The translations under genes were made by a program, and so were the position numbers. From an uncultured Clostridia bacterium (lineage in GTDB: Bacteria > Bacillota > Clostridia > Oscillospirales > Oscillospiraceae): a stretch of 33,332 nt of DNA. Of this stretch, positions 14,986 through 22,487 are shown piece after piece. The stretch is taken from contig CAMEER010000013.1 of NCBI GenBank assembly GCA_945915065.1, positions 1-33,332 on the forward strand. The letters are read 5' to 3'. Within the stretch, counting starts at the first letter, position 1; every line of letters starts with the position of its first letter. Below the pieces are notes generated by a model. That model worked only from the letters and a program-made list of their open reading frames with translations. It had not been told where the DNA came from and made no database searches.

Positions 14986-16548
14986 TCAGTCGTTCTCCAT
15001 ATTTTCCAAAGCGTCCAGCCCCAGCTTGGCCTCCGGCTTGCTGTCGCCGTGGCGGACGAACAGCATGGTGACGAAGGCCAGCGCCACGAACACGGTGGCG
15101 TAGGGGAACAGTACCCCCATTCCCAGCTTGTCCATCAGAAGACCGGACAGCATGGGGGTGGCCACCTGCGCCGCCATGGAGGCGGTGTAGTAAAATCCGG
15201 TGTACTTGCCCACGCTGCCGCCGCTGCACAGCTCCACCACCATGGGGAAGGAGTTGACGTTGATGGTGGCCCAGGCAATGCCTGCCAGAGCGAACATGAC
15301 GTTCATCAGCAGGGTGGGACTGTCCGCTCGGAGGAAGCCCGCCACGCCGAAGGCGACGGTCAGCATGATGACGCCGGCCTGAATGGCCCGCTTGCGGCCC
15401 ACCCGGCTGGAGATCAGGCCCACCGGCAGATAGGATATGATGGCCGCCGCCTGGGCGATGATCAGCGTCAGGTTGTAGTCCTTGTGAAGGATGTTGCTGG
15501 CATAGACCGAGTATTTGCTGGTGACGGCATTATAGCCGAAGAACCACAGCACGATACTCAGCAGAATAAAGATCAGGGACTTCACCTCGCCGGCGGTCAG
15601 CTTGTGTTCCTCACCGGCGGCCTCGTCCCCGGCAGCGTCCTCCACGCCGCAGGCCACGCTGTCGCGCTGCATTTGCTCGGCCCATTCCGTCTCCCGGACG
15701 GTCAGCATAAAGACCACCAGCGCCGCCAGCATAATGGCGGCGATCACGCCGAAGTAGCCGGTGTAGCTCATCAGGGAGTTGCGCACGGCGGAGGTGGCGA
15801 ACACCATGCCCAGTACCAGCACCAGAATACCGCCGGCGGAGCCCATCAGATTGATAACGGCGTTTGCCTTGGACCGCAGGGGTTTCATGGTCACGTCCGG
15901 CATCAGCGCCACGGCAGGGGAGCGGAAGGTGGCCATGGCCACCAGAATCACCAGCAGCACGGCGATGAAGAACACCAGCGTGCCGGGATGCTCCGCCGTG
16001 ACCTGCCAGGCGTAGGCCTGCCGGGCGGGTGTCACATAGTTGGTGTAGTCCGGATTGGTGACGGTATTGCCGCTCTCGTCGGTGATCTGGCTGCGGATGG
16101 CGGTGAACTGGCTCTCGGTGAACGTCTTGGACAGCACGAACTTCTCACCGTGCGGGGTGATCAGCTGCTCGTCCGCCTGGCTTTCATAGATGGCGGTGAG
16201 GGCGGCGGGATCGTCGATATCGGCGGCGGTGCCCAGATGCTTCAGTTGGGCGTTGTCGATAAAACTCAGGCAGATCAGCGCCACGGCGGCCACCAGTGTG
16301 CCCAGCACGATGAAGGGAGTGCGCCGTCCGCTGCGGTGGGTGCATCTGTCGGAGATGGCGCCGAACAGGGGCAGCATAAACAAGGCCAGCACGTTGTCCG
16401 CCGCCATGATCACGCCGGACCAGGTCTGGCTCATGCCGAACTTGTTGGTGAGGATCAGAGGAATGGTGTTGTCATAGGCCTGCCAGAAGGCGCAGATCAG
16501 GAAAAAGGCAAAGCCCACCAGAATGGTGCGTTTGTAGTTGAGTTTCAT
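14986..16548 (-). CDS. MFS transporter with large external loop (sugar-cation symporter-like)
   Basis: 520-residue polytopic protein with about 12 membrane helices. The MFS motif A region between helices 2 and 3 is readable (GAISDRCTHRSGRRTPFI). Between helix 3 and helix 4 there is an unusually long hydrophilic loop of roughly 85 residues (about 97-185), predicted to be outside the cell, and a charged cytoplasmic loop of about 45 residues follows helix 6. The pattern RSPAVALMPD resembles sucrose/GPH-type carriers (SLC45-like), so a sugar or glycoside substrate is a guess. Its start overlaps the stop of the HAD gene upstream by four bases, and it is followed directly by the GDPD gene. Confidence 0.85.
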   Translation of the reverse strand: MKLNYKRTILVGFAFFLICAFWQAYDNTIPLILTNKFGMSQTWSGVIMAADNVLALFMLPLFGAISDRCTHRSGRRTPFIVLGTLVAAVALICLSFIDNAQLKHLGTAADIDDPAALTAIYESQADEQLITPHGEKFVLSKTFTESQFTAIRSQITDESGNTVTNPDYTNYVTPARQAYAWQVTAEHPGTLVFFIAVLLVILVAMATFRSPAVALMPDVTMKPLRSKANAVINLMGSAGGILVLVLGMVFATSAVRNSLMSYTGYFGVIAAIMLAALVVFMLTVRETEWAEQMQRDSVACGVEDAAGDEAAGEEHKLTAGEVKSLIFILLSIVLWFFGYNAVTSKYSVYASNILHKDYNLTLIIAQAAAIISYLPVGLISSRVGRKRAIQAGVIMLTVAFGVAGFLRADSPTLLMNVMFALAGIAWATINVNSFPMVVELCSGGSVGKYTGFYYTASMAAQVATPMLSGLLMDKLGMGVLFPYATVFVALAFVTMLFVRHGDSKPEAKLGLDALENMEND

Positions 16549-17348
16549 GATGCATTCTCCCCCAAAATGTGATAGATCTGCGCGATGTCCTTATAGACCC
16601 AGGTGGGATTCAGACGGTATTTCGCCATATCGCCCATTACCCCCTCGCCGCTGAGGACGAAGATACTGTCAATGCCGGCGTTGATGCCGCAGGCCACATC
16701 GGTATACAGCCGGTCGCCGATGACCACCGCCTGCTGCGGCGCGAAGCCTGTCCGCTTCAGCGCCAGACGGACCATCTCCGGCTGCGGCTTGCCCAGAAAG
16801 CGGGGCGTTTTGCCGGTGGCCCGGTGCAGCATCTCACACACGCTGCCGCAGTCGGGAACGGAGCCGTACCATGTGGGACACACCCAGTCGGGGTTGGTGG
16901 CCAGCCACGTCACGCCCCGATTCAGCAGAATGCAGCTGTCCTCCAGTTTCTGAAAGGTCAGCTCCGTGTCAAAGCCGCTCAGCAGCAGGTCGATATCGTC
17001 CGACAGCACATCCGTCACGTCCACGCCCGCCTCTTTCAGCTGCCGCTTCAGCGACGCCGTACCGGAGACGTAGCATTTCTGTCCGGCGAACTCCGTCAGC
17101 AGCGTGTGCTCCGCCGCGTCGGCGGAGGTCATGTAGTCCGACAGTTCCGTGGCGATGCCCATGCGTCCCAGCTTTTCCCTATACCCCTCCACGCCACGGG
17201 AGGAGTTGTTGGTCAGAAAGAGATACCGTCCGCCCCGGCGGCGGATCAGGGACAGAAACTCCGGCACCTTGGGAAAGAGTCGGTCGTCCAGATAGAGGGT
17301 GCCGTCCATATCCAGCAGAAACAGCCGTTTGCCGGCCAGCGACGCCAT
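16545..17348 (-). CDS. HAD-IIA family phosphatase (NagD/phosphoglycolate phosphatase-like)
   Basis: Cytosolic haloacid-dehalogenase hydrolase of 267 residues. Motif I DMDGTLY (nucleophile Asp near residue 14) lies at the N-terminus, motif II appears as TNNSS, a C2-type cap follows, and the C-terminal motif is GDRLYTDVACG. The C2 cap and this pattern place it in subfamily IIA with NagD, AraL and p-nitrophenyl phosphatases. Likely substrates are sugar phosphates or phosphoglycolate, not resolvable from sequence. The ATG at 17348 has AGGAGG seven bases upstream; longer in-frame extensions lack such a site. It is the first gene of the six-gene minus-strand unit. A TATACT -10 candidate lies at 17382-17387 but without a clear -35. 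Confidence 0.88.
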   Translation of the reverse strand: MASLAGKRLFLLDMDGTLYLDDRLFPKVPEFLSLIRRRGGRYLFLTNNSSRGVEGYREKLGRMGIATELSDYMTSADAAEHTLLTEFAGQKCYVSGTASLKRQLKEAGVDVTDVLSDDIDLLLSGFDTELTFQKLEDSCILLNRGVTWLATNPDWVCPTWYGSVPDCGSVCEMLHRATGKTPRFLGKPQPEMVRLALKRTGFAPQQAVVIGDRLYTDVACGINAGIDSIFVLSGEGVMGDMAKYRLNPTWVYKDIAQIYHILGENAS

Positions 17349-17533
17349 AGCCTCGCCTCCTGTGCATACATATAAAATAACAGTATACAGAATAGCACAA
17401 GCTGCCGCATATGGCAAGATTTTGTTGCGGTTTCGTACAAAGAGGCTGCCGCGCCCCGGCGGAGGAAATTGTCCCGCCATACATATTCTCCCCGCCGCTC
17501 CATATACTACCGGAAAAATGTGAGGTGAACCAA

Positions 17534-18547
17534 ATGGAAATGCACAGAGTCGGGCGGACGGTGGCGTTTTCCGGCGGCGTCAGCGTGCTGTCTTGGGGCA
17601 GCATCGGCGGCAAGCTGGAGGGTCAGGGGCCGCTGGGCAGTTATTTTGACGAGATCGAGGTGGACTCCTTCTGCGGACAGGCCAGTTGGGAGAAGGCGGA
17701 GTCCATCTTCCAGCAGCGGGCGCTGGGTCATGCCCTGCAGCGTGGCGGCATGCAGGCAGAGGACGTGGATCTGGTGCTGGCAGGCGACCTGCTGAACCAG
17801 TGCGCCGCCAGCTCCTTCGCCCTGCGCAATCAGCCCTTCAGCGTAGGCGGACTGTACGCCGCCTGCGCCACCATGGGAGAGGGACTGGCGCTCTCGGCCA
17901 TGCTGCTGCAGGGGGGCGCGGTGGGAACGGCGGGGGTCGTGACCTCCTCCCACTACTGTGCCGCCGAGCGGCAGTACCGGATGCCGCTGCCCTACGGCTG
18001 CCAGCGGTGTCCCACCGCCCAGTGGACGGCCACCGCCTCCGGCTGCTGTATTCTGGGCCGCTCCGGTGACGGGCCGTATCTCACCCACGCCACCATGGGC
18101 CGGGTGGTGGACATGGGCGTGGACGACGAGTGCAACATGGGCGGCGCCATGGCGCCGGCCGCCATCGACACGCTGGAGACGCTGTTCCGGGATACCCACA
18201 CCGGCCCCCGGGACTACGACCTGATCGTCACCGGCGATCTGGGCGCCGTGGGCCACAGTGTGGTCAAGGACCTGATGGCCCGGGACGGCTTTGACATGGA
18301 CAGCCGCTATACCGACTGCGGCCTGCTGCTGTTTGACAGGCAGAAGCAGGATATGCACGCCGGCGGCTCCGGCGCGGGGTGCAGCGCCTCGGTGCTGTGC
18401 TCCTATCTGCTGCCGGGGTTGAAAAGCCGCCGCTGGAAGCGGATAATCTTCGCTCCCACCGGCGCGCTGCAAAGCCCCACCACCGTCTTTCAGAAGGAGA
18501 CCATGCCGGCGGTGTGCCACGCGGTGGTCTTCTCCGCGGAACGATAA
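17534..18547 (+). CDS. spoVAD: Stage V sporulation protein AD
   Basis: Thiolase-fold protein that binds dipicolinic acid and is needed for its uptake into the forespore and release in germination. The 337-residue length matches the family. The conserved N-terminus (GRTVAFSGGVSVLSWGSIGG), the segment QWTATASGCC and the near-C-terminal HAGGSGAGCSASVL are characteristic. The ATG at 17534 is chosen for its GAGGTGA ribosome-binding site; the in-frame extension to 17411 has no support. It is followed 13 bp later by spoVAE. The usual upstream partner spoVAC is missing; instead a divergently oriented HAD gene lies 185 bp away. I could not find a convincing sigma-G promoter in that gap. Confidence 0.95.
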   Translation: MEMHRVGRTVAFSGGVSVLSWGSIGGKLEGQGPLGSYFDEIEVDSFCGQASWEKAESIFQQRALGHALQRGGMQAEDVDLVLAGDLLNQCAASSFALRNQPFSVGGLYAACATMGEGLALSAMLLQGGAVGTAGVVTSSHYCAAERQYRMPLPYGCQRCPTAQWTATASGCCILGRSGDGPYLTHATMGRVVDMGVDDECNMGGAMAPAAIDTLETLFRDTHTGPRDYDLIVTGDLGAVGHSVVKDLMARDGFDMDSRYTDCGLLLFDRQKQDMHAGGSGAGCSASVLCSYLLPGLKSRRWKRIIFAPTGALQSPTTVFQKETMPAVCHAVVFSAER

Positions 18548-18560
18548 GGAGGTCACGGAA

Positions 18561-18917
18561 ATGGATTATCTATGGTGCTTTCTCTGCGGAGGCCTTTTGT
18601 GTCTCATCGGTCAGGTGCTCATCGACCTGACGAAGCTGACCCCTGCCCGCATCCTGACAGGCTATGTGGTGGCAGGTGTTATTTTGCAGGCGCTGGGGCT
18701 CTATCAGCCGCTGGTGGACTGGGGCGGCGCCGGAGCCACCGTGCCTTTGACGGGCTTTGGCTATTCGCTGGCCAAGGGCGTGGCCAAGGCGGTGGGGGAG
18801 AAGGGACTGCTGGGGGTCATCACCGGCGGCCTGACGGCCACGGCCGGCGGCATCGCCGCGGCGGTGGTGTTCGGCCTGTTGATGGCGGTGCTGTTCAAGC
18901 CCAAAGAAAAGCGTTGA
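18561..18917 (+). CDS. spoVAE: Stage V sporulation protein AE (SpoVAE/AEb)
   Basis: Small inner-membrane protein of 118 residues, mostly hydrophobic, with four likely membrane helices and a basic C-terminus (FKPKEKR). Sequence features such as LIGQVLIDLTKLTPARIL and the glycine-rich ITGGLTATAGGIAAA segment are typical of SpoVAE, which with SpoVAC forms the membrane part of the dipicolinate channel. AAGGAGG precedes the ATG, and it is co-oriented with spoVAD 13 bp upstream. Its stop codon is embedded in the -35 box of the csoR promoter, so the two units are packed end to end. Confidence 0.93.
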   Translation: MDYLWCFLCGGLLCLIGQVLIDLTKLTPARILTGYVVAGVILQALGLYQPLVDWGGAGATVPLTGFGYSLAKGVAKAVGEKGLLGVITGGLTATAGGIAAAVVFGLLMAVLFKPKEKR

Positions 18918-18942
18918 CAAATACCCTGTGGGGGTATATAAT
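18914..18942 (+). promoter_or_regulatory. Perfect sigma-A promoter of the csoR-copA operon
   Basis: TTGACA (18914-18919), 17-bp spacer, TATAAT (18937-18942), a perfect consensus. The spacer is filled by a CsoR-type operator, so the promoter should be strong but repressed unless copper is present. Confidence 0.92.
18921..18937 (+). promoter_or_regulatory. CsoR operator 1 (in promoter spacer)
   Basis: ATACCCTGTGGGGGTAT is an inverted repeat with ATACCC and GGGTAT half-sites, the form of CsoR boxes ahead of copper operons in Firmicutes. It occupies the spacer between -35 and -10, so bound CsoR would block RNA polymerase. Confidence 0.82.
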
Positions 18943-18956
18943 AACCTTATCCTATG

Positions 18957-18973
18957 ATACCCCCGGGAGGTAT
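18957..18973 (+). promoter_or_regulatory. Second CsoR-like operator over the csoR ribosome-binding site
   Basis: ATACCCCCGGGAGGTAT is a 17-bp imperfect inverted repeat of the same design as the promoter operator. It lies just downstream of the expected transcription start and includes the GGGAGG ribosome-binding site of csoR. It could add a second repressor tetramer or simply reflect RBS constraints. Confidence 0.55.
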
Positions 18974-18978
18974 ATGAT

Positions 18979-19275
18979 ATGAGCGCTTGCTGCCAACACA
19001 AAACGAAACACCGCTCCCCTGAGGAGCAGAAGAGCCTGACCAACCGCCTCAGCCGCATTGAGGGACAGGTGCGGGGCCTGCGGGAGATGCTGCAGAAGGA
19101 CGCCTACTGCACGGATATTCTGGTGCAGGTGTCCGCCGTCACTGCGGCGCTGAACAGCTTCAGCAAGGAGCTGCTGGCCACCCATATCCGCACCTGCGTG
19201 GCGGACGGTATCCGGCAGGGGGACGACGGGGTCATCGACGAACTGGTGACCACGCTGCAAAAGCTGATGAAGTAG
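18979..19275 (+). CDS. csoR: Copper-sensing transcriptional repressor CsoR
   Basis: Small all-helical DNA-binding repressor of 98 residues that releases its operator on binding Cu(I). The metal site Cys44, His69, Cys73 has the exact spacing (25 and 4) of the Cys-His-Cys trigonal copper site of CsoR, which separates it from the nickel (RcnR) and sulfur (CstR) branches. The core RLSRIEGQVRGLREML is a family hallmark. A short Cys/His-bearing N-terminal tail (SACCQHKTKH) is extra. GGGAGG precedes the ATG. It is the first gene of the operon, 12 bp before copA, with CsoR-type operators at its own promoter, so it is autoregulated. Confidence 0.95.
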   Translation: MSACCQHKTKHRSPEEQKSLTNRLSRIEGQVRGLREMLQKDAYCTDILVQVSAVTAALNSFSKELLATHIRTCVADGIRQGDDGVIDELVTTLQKLMK

Positions 19276-19287
19276 GGAGGCGGCGTA

Positions 19288-21786
19288 ATGCAGGAAAAAT
19301 TCGTGGTGACCGGCATGACCTGCGCGGCCTGCTCGGCCCATGTGGAAAAGGCGGTCAGCCAATTGCAGGGCGTGGATTCTGTGGCGGTGAACCTGATGCT
19401 GGGCTCCATGCTGGTGGACTATGACCCGGCGCAGGTGACGGCACAGGCCATCGTCTCGGCGGTGGAAAACGGCGGCTACGGCGCGAAGCCGGCGGCCGAT
19501 GCGGAAAAGCAGGATACCCGCCGGGCACAGCAGGAGGCCCTGGGCAGAATGCGCCGCCGTCTGGTGTGGTCCATCGTGTGCCTTGTGCCGCTGTTTTATA
19601 TCAGCATGGGCCACATGATGGGCCTGCCCCTGCCCGCCTTTCTGACCCGCAGCTACCTGACTCACGCCCTGGCGCAGCTGGTGCTGTGCGTGCCCATCCT
19701 GATCCTGAACCGCAGCTATTTCACCGTGGGCTTTTCCCAGCTGTTCCGCCGCAGTCCCAATATGGACACGCTGGTGGCGCTGGGCGCCGGCGCGGGACTG
19801 GTATACAGCCTCATCGAAATGGGACGGCTGGCAGCGGGGCAGGTGTCCGGTATGCCGGAGCTGTACTTTGAGTCGGCAGGCATGATCTGCGCGCTGGTGA
19901 CCGTGGGCAAGTATCTGGAGGAGCGCAGCAAGGGCAAGACCACCGACGCCATCTCCGCCCTGCTGGCGCTGGCGCCGGACAGCGCCGTGGTGAAGCGGGA
20001 CGGCGCGGAGGTCACCATTCCGGCGGAGGACATCCGCAAGGGTGATATCGTGGTGGTGCGTCAGGGGGGCAAGATCCCTGTGGACGGCGTCGTCACCGCC
20101 GGCGGCGGCTCCGTGGACGAATCCGCCATCACCGGCGAGAGCCTGCCGGTGGAAAAGGCGGTGGGTGATGCCGTCACCTCCGCCACCGTCAATCAGAGCG
20201 GCTATCTGGAGCTGGAGGCCACCCGTGTGGGGGCGGACACCACCCTGTCCCAGATCGTGAAGCTGATGGAGGAGGCCTCCTCCAGTAAGGCGCCCATCTC
20301 CCGTCTGGCCGACAGGATCAGCGGCGTGTTTGTGCCGGTGGTCATGGCCATCGCAGTGCTCGCGGCGCTGCTGTGGGGGCTGGTGGGCGGCATGAGCGTG
20401 CAGTTCTGCCTGTCGGTGGGCATTGCCGTGCTGGTGATCTCCTGTCCCTGCGCTCTGGGCCTTGCCACGCCCGTGGCCATCATGGTGGGCACCGGCAAGG
20501 CGGCGGAAAACGGTATTCTGATCAAATCCGCCCAGTCGCTGGAGCTGATGGGCCGTGTGGATACGGTGGTGCTGGACAAGACCGGCACCGTCACCCAAGG
20601 CAAGCCCCGTCTCACTGACTGCCTTGCCGCGCCGGAGGTCACGGAGGAGGAGCTGCTGTGCGTGGCGGCCAGCGTGGAGCAGCCCAGCGAGCATCCTCTC
20701 AGCCGGGCCGTAACGGAGGCCGCCGACGAGCGGAACATTCCCCTTTGTGATGTGGCGGATTTCACCGCCGTGCCCGGCGGCGGTGTGCGGGCCCTTCTCC
20801 ATGACCGGACCATCTATGCCGGCAACGCCCCCTACATGCAGGAAAAGGGCGTGGATATCGCCCCCTTTGCCCCGCAGGCGGGCCGGTGGGCCGATGACGG
20901 CAAGACGGTGCTGTACTTTGCCGAAGAGGGCCGTTTGCTGGGCCTTATCGCCGTGGCGGACACCGTCAAGCCCGACAGCGCCGCCGCCATCGCCGCCCTG
21001 AAGCAAAGGGGCTGCCGCGTGGTGCTACTGACCGGCGACAATGCCCGGACCGCCAACGCCATCGCCCGTCAGGTGGGGGTGGATCAGGTGATCTCTCAGG
21101 TGCTGCCCCAGGACAAGGCCGCCTGCGTGGCACGGCTGCAGCAGGAGGGCCGGCTGGTGGCCATGGTGGGCGACGGCGTCAACGACGCCCCGGCGCTGGT
21201 GCAGGCGGACGTGGGTCTTGCCATCGGCGCGGGCACCGATATCGCCATTGAGTCGGCGGATATCGTGCTGATGAAGAGCAGCCTCGCGGACGTGGCCTCG
21301 GCGGCGGAGCTGTCCCGGGCCGTGCTGCGGAACATCCGGCAGAACCTGTTCTGGGCGTTCTTTTATAACAGCGTGGGTATCCCCGTGGCGGCGGGCGTGC
21401 TGTATCCGTCGCTGCACCTGCTGCTCAATCCCATGATTGCCGCCGCCTGCATGTCCCTCAGCTCCGTGTGCGTGGTGTCCAACGCGCTGCGCCTGCGGCT
21501 GTGGAAGCCCAGACTGAAAAGCGTATCCGGCGCCGCACCGTCTGCGGCGGAACATAAAACCATACCCAATGAGGAGGAACCGACTATGAAAAAGACTGTG
21601 ACCATCGAAGGCATGATGTGCGCCCACTGCGCCGCCCATGTGGAAAAAGCCCTCAACGCCCTGCCCGGCGTGAAGGCCACCGTGGATCTGGCGGCCGGCA
21701 CCGCCGCCGTGGAGGGCGACGCCGCGGACGACGCCATCCGCGCTGCCGTTACCGAGGCGGGCTACACCGTCAAGGACATCCGCTGA
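19288..21786 (+). CDS. copA: Copper-exporting P1B-type ATPase CopA with C-terminal copper-binding domain
   Basis: Membrane pump exporting Cu(I) from the cytosol, 832 residues. Order: N-terminal HMA domain with GMTCAAC (Cys12, Cys15), membrane helices, actuator domain with TGES (282-285), the CPC metal motif (386-388), phosphorylation site DKTGT (430-434), SEHPL (467-471), hinge GDGVNDAP near residue 637, and two last helices with FYN and MSLSS, the marks of Cu(I)-specific P1B-1 pumps. After a linker of about 25 residues there is a second HMA domain with GMMCAHC (775-781), which in most relatives is N-terminal or a separate CopZ gene. In-frame DNA just before that domain has a ribosome-binding site and ATG. 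GGGAGG precedes the main start, 12 bp after csoR. Confidence 0.97.
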   Translation: MQEKFVVTGMTCAACSAHVEKAVSQLQGVDSVAVNLMLGSMLVDYDPAQVTAQAIVSAVENGGYGAKPAADAEKQDTRRAQQEALGRMRRRLVWSIVCLVPLFYISMGHMMGLPLPAFLTRSYLTHALAQLVLCVPILILNRSYFTVGFSQLFRRSPNMDTLVALGAGAGLVYSLIEMGRLAAGQVSGMPELYFESAGMICALVTVGKYLEERSKGKTTDAISALLALAPDSAVVKRDGAEVTIPAEDIRKGDIVVVRQGGKIPVDGVVTAGGGSVDESAITGESLPVEKAVGDAVTSATVNQSGYLELEATRVGADTTLSQIVKLMEEASSSKAPISRLADRISGVFVPVVMAIAVLAALLWGLVGGMSVQFCLSVGIAVLVISCPCALGLATPVAIMVGTGKAAENGILIKSAQSLELMGRVDTVVLDKTGTVTQGKPRLTDCLAAPEVTEEELLCVAASVEQPSEHPLSRAVTEAADERNIPLCDVADFTAVPGGGVRALLHDRTIYAGNAPYMQEKGVDIAPFAPQAGRWADDGKTVLYFAEEGRLLGLIAVADTVKPDSAAAIAALKQRGCRVVLLTGDNARTANAIARQVGVDQVISQVLPQDKAACVARLQQEGRLVAMVGDGVNDAPALVQADVGLAIGAGTDIAIESADIVLMKSSLADVASAAELSRAVLRNIRQNLFWAFFYNSVGIPVAAGVLYPSLHLLLNPMIAAACMSLSSVCVVSNALRLRLWKPRLKSVSGAAPSAAEHKTIPNEEEPTMKKTVTIEGMMCAHCAAHVEKALNALPGVKATVDLAAGTAAVEGDAADDAIRAAVTEAGYTVKDIR
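21586..21786 (+). CDS. Possible internally initiated CopZ-like copper chaperone (within copA)
   Basis: The last 66 codons of copA form a complete HMA/CopZ-type domain (CxxC at internal residues 12 and 15). They begin with an ATG that is preceded by GAGGAGG (21571-21577) at eight bases, an ideal Shine-Dalgarno. This could yield a free cytosolic copper chaperone from the same mRNA as the pump-fused domain. Free CopZ-type products from a copA gene are known in E. coli, there by ribosomal frameshift. Here the mechanism would be internal initiation. Whether it is used is inference; it could instead be a relic of a former separate copZ gene fused to copA. Confidence 0.5.
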   Translation: MKKTVTIEGMMCAHCAAHVEKALNALPGVKATVDLAAGTAAVEGDAADDAIRAAVTEAGYTVKDIR

Positions 21787-21798
21787 CCGGATGTGACG

Positions 21799-21925
21799 GC
21801 CATCTCCGAGCGGGGATGGCACGCGTAAAACAGCGAGCCACGGCGATCGGATCTGCCGCGGAAAGAGAGCAAGCGCCGCGTCCTCGCAGGGGCGCGGCGC
21901 TTGCGCGATTACAGGAAAAGTCCTG
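21799..21925 (+). other. Cluster of three hairpins after copA
   Basis: The gap after copA holds successive inverted repeats: 21799-21820 (9-bp stem with one G-U), 21869-21904 (12-bp GC-rich stem, arms GCAAGCGCCGCG and its complement) and 21912-21925 (5-bp stem CAGGA/TCCTG, then CCCTTTT). None has a classical U tract directly behind it. The last two may act together as a terminator for csoR-copA, or the region may be a structured 3' UTR. Confidence 0.45.
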
Positions 21926-21998
21926 CCCTTTTGCGGACAGGGTGCTGCTGTGTCAAAGAAAAAGCCGCCCAAAAGGTGTCGCATCGTCAAAATTACTA

Positions 21999-22027
21999 TT
22001 GACATTTAATTTTTAATAGGATATAAT
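21999..22027 (+). promoter_or_regulatory. Perfect sigma-A promoter of the Fur-like regulator/rubrerythrin operon
   Basis: TTGACA (21999-22004), 17-bp spacer, TATAAT (22022-22027). The -10 lies inside a long palindrome, so the promoter is expected to be strong but repressed. Confidence 0.92.
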
Positions 22028-22036
22028 CCTATTAAA
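22012..22036 (+). promoter_or_regulatory. 25-bp palindromic operator over the -10 (PerR/Fur-type)
   Basis: Two perfect 11-bp arms, TTTAATAGGAT (22012-22022) and ATCCTATTAAA (22026-22036), are separated by ATA and cover the -10 box. AT-rich palindromes at this place are typical of Fur/PerR repressor sites, and the first gene downstream encodes such a repressor. The central GGAT/ATCC is not the standard PerR box, so this branch probably has its own specificity. Confidence 0.75.
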
Positions 22037-22067
22037 GAAACAGAACAGAAGAAAGGGGTGAGGTACC

Positions 22068-22451
22068 GTAAAACGCAATACGATTCAAAGAGCGCTTACG
22101 CTGGCCGCGGTGAAGAAGCTAAAGTGTCACCCCACAGCGGATGAGGTGTACGCGCAGGTTTCGGCGGAACACCCCACCATAAGCCGCGGAACGGTGTACC
22201 GGAACCTGAATCAGCTGATGGCGGACGGGGAGATCATCGGCGTGGCGCTGCCGGGCAGCGCGAATCATTTTGACGACCGGCGTGACCGTCACTTCCATGC
22301 CCAGTGCCTCAAATGTGGCAGTGTCTTTGACATGGATCTGGAGAGTATCCCGGATCTCAGCCGGCAGATCAAGGATCCGCACGGATTTGCGTTCAGCGGA
22401 TATGACATCATTTTCAAAGGATTCTGTACGGAGTGCCAAAAAGACAGATAA
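22068..22451 (+). CDS. Fur/PerR-family metalloregulator (start codon apparently GTA)
   Basis: Winged-helix repressor of about 127 residues. The recognition region (HPTADEVYAQV ... SRGTVYRNLNQL), the metal-ligand stretch DRHFHAQC and two CxxC pairs (CLKC and CTEC, structural zinc) fit the peroxide/iron-sensing Fur family. Homology runs upstream to the segment KRNTIQRALTLAAVKKL. An ideal AAAGGGGTG ribosome-binding site (22052-22060) points to codon 22068, but that codon is GTA. Conventional alternatives are CTG at 22101 or GTG at 22110, which would remove part of the first helix and have no ribosome-binding site. The next gene, rubrerythrin, lies 36 bp downstream in the same transcript, so it probably represses an oxidative-stress operon. 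Confidence 0.85.
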   Translation, partial: VKRNTIQRALTLAAVKKLKCHPTADEVYAQVSAEHPTISRGTVYRNLNQLMADGEIIGVALPGSANHFDDRRDRHFHAQCLKCGSVFDMDLESIPDLSRQIKDPHGFAFSGYDIIFKGFCTECQKDR

Positions 22452-22487
22452 CCCAATCAAATTTTAATATGAAAGGAAATCAAGACG

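Noticed and set aside
17382-17410. Promoter for the HAD-led operon (TATACT at 17382-17387)
   Set aside because: The -10 is good but no -35 lies at 16-18 bp; kept only as a remark in the gene entry.
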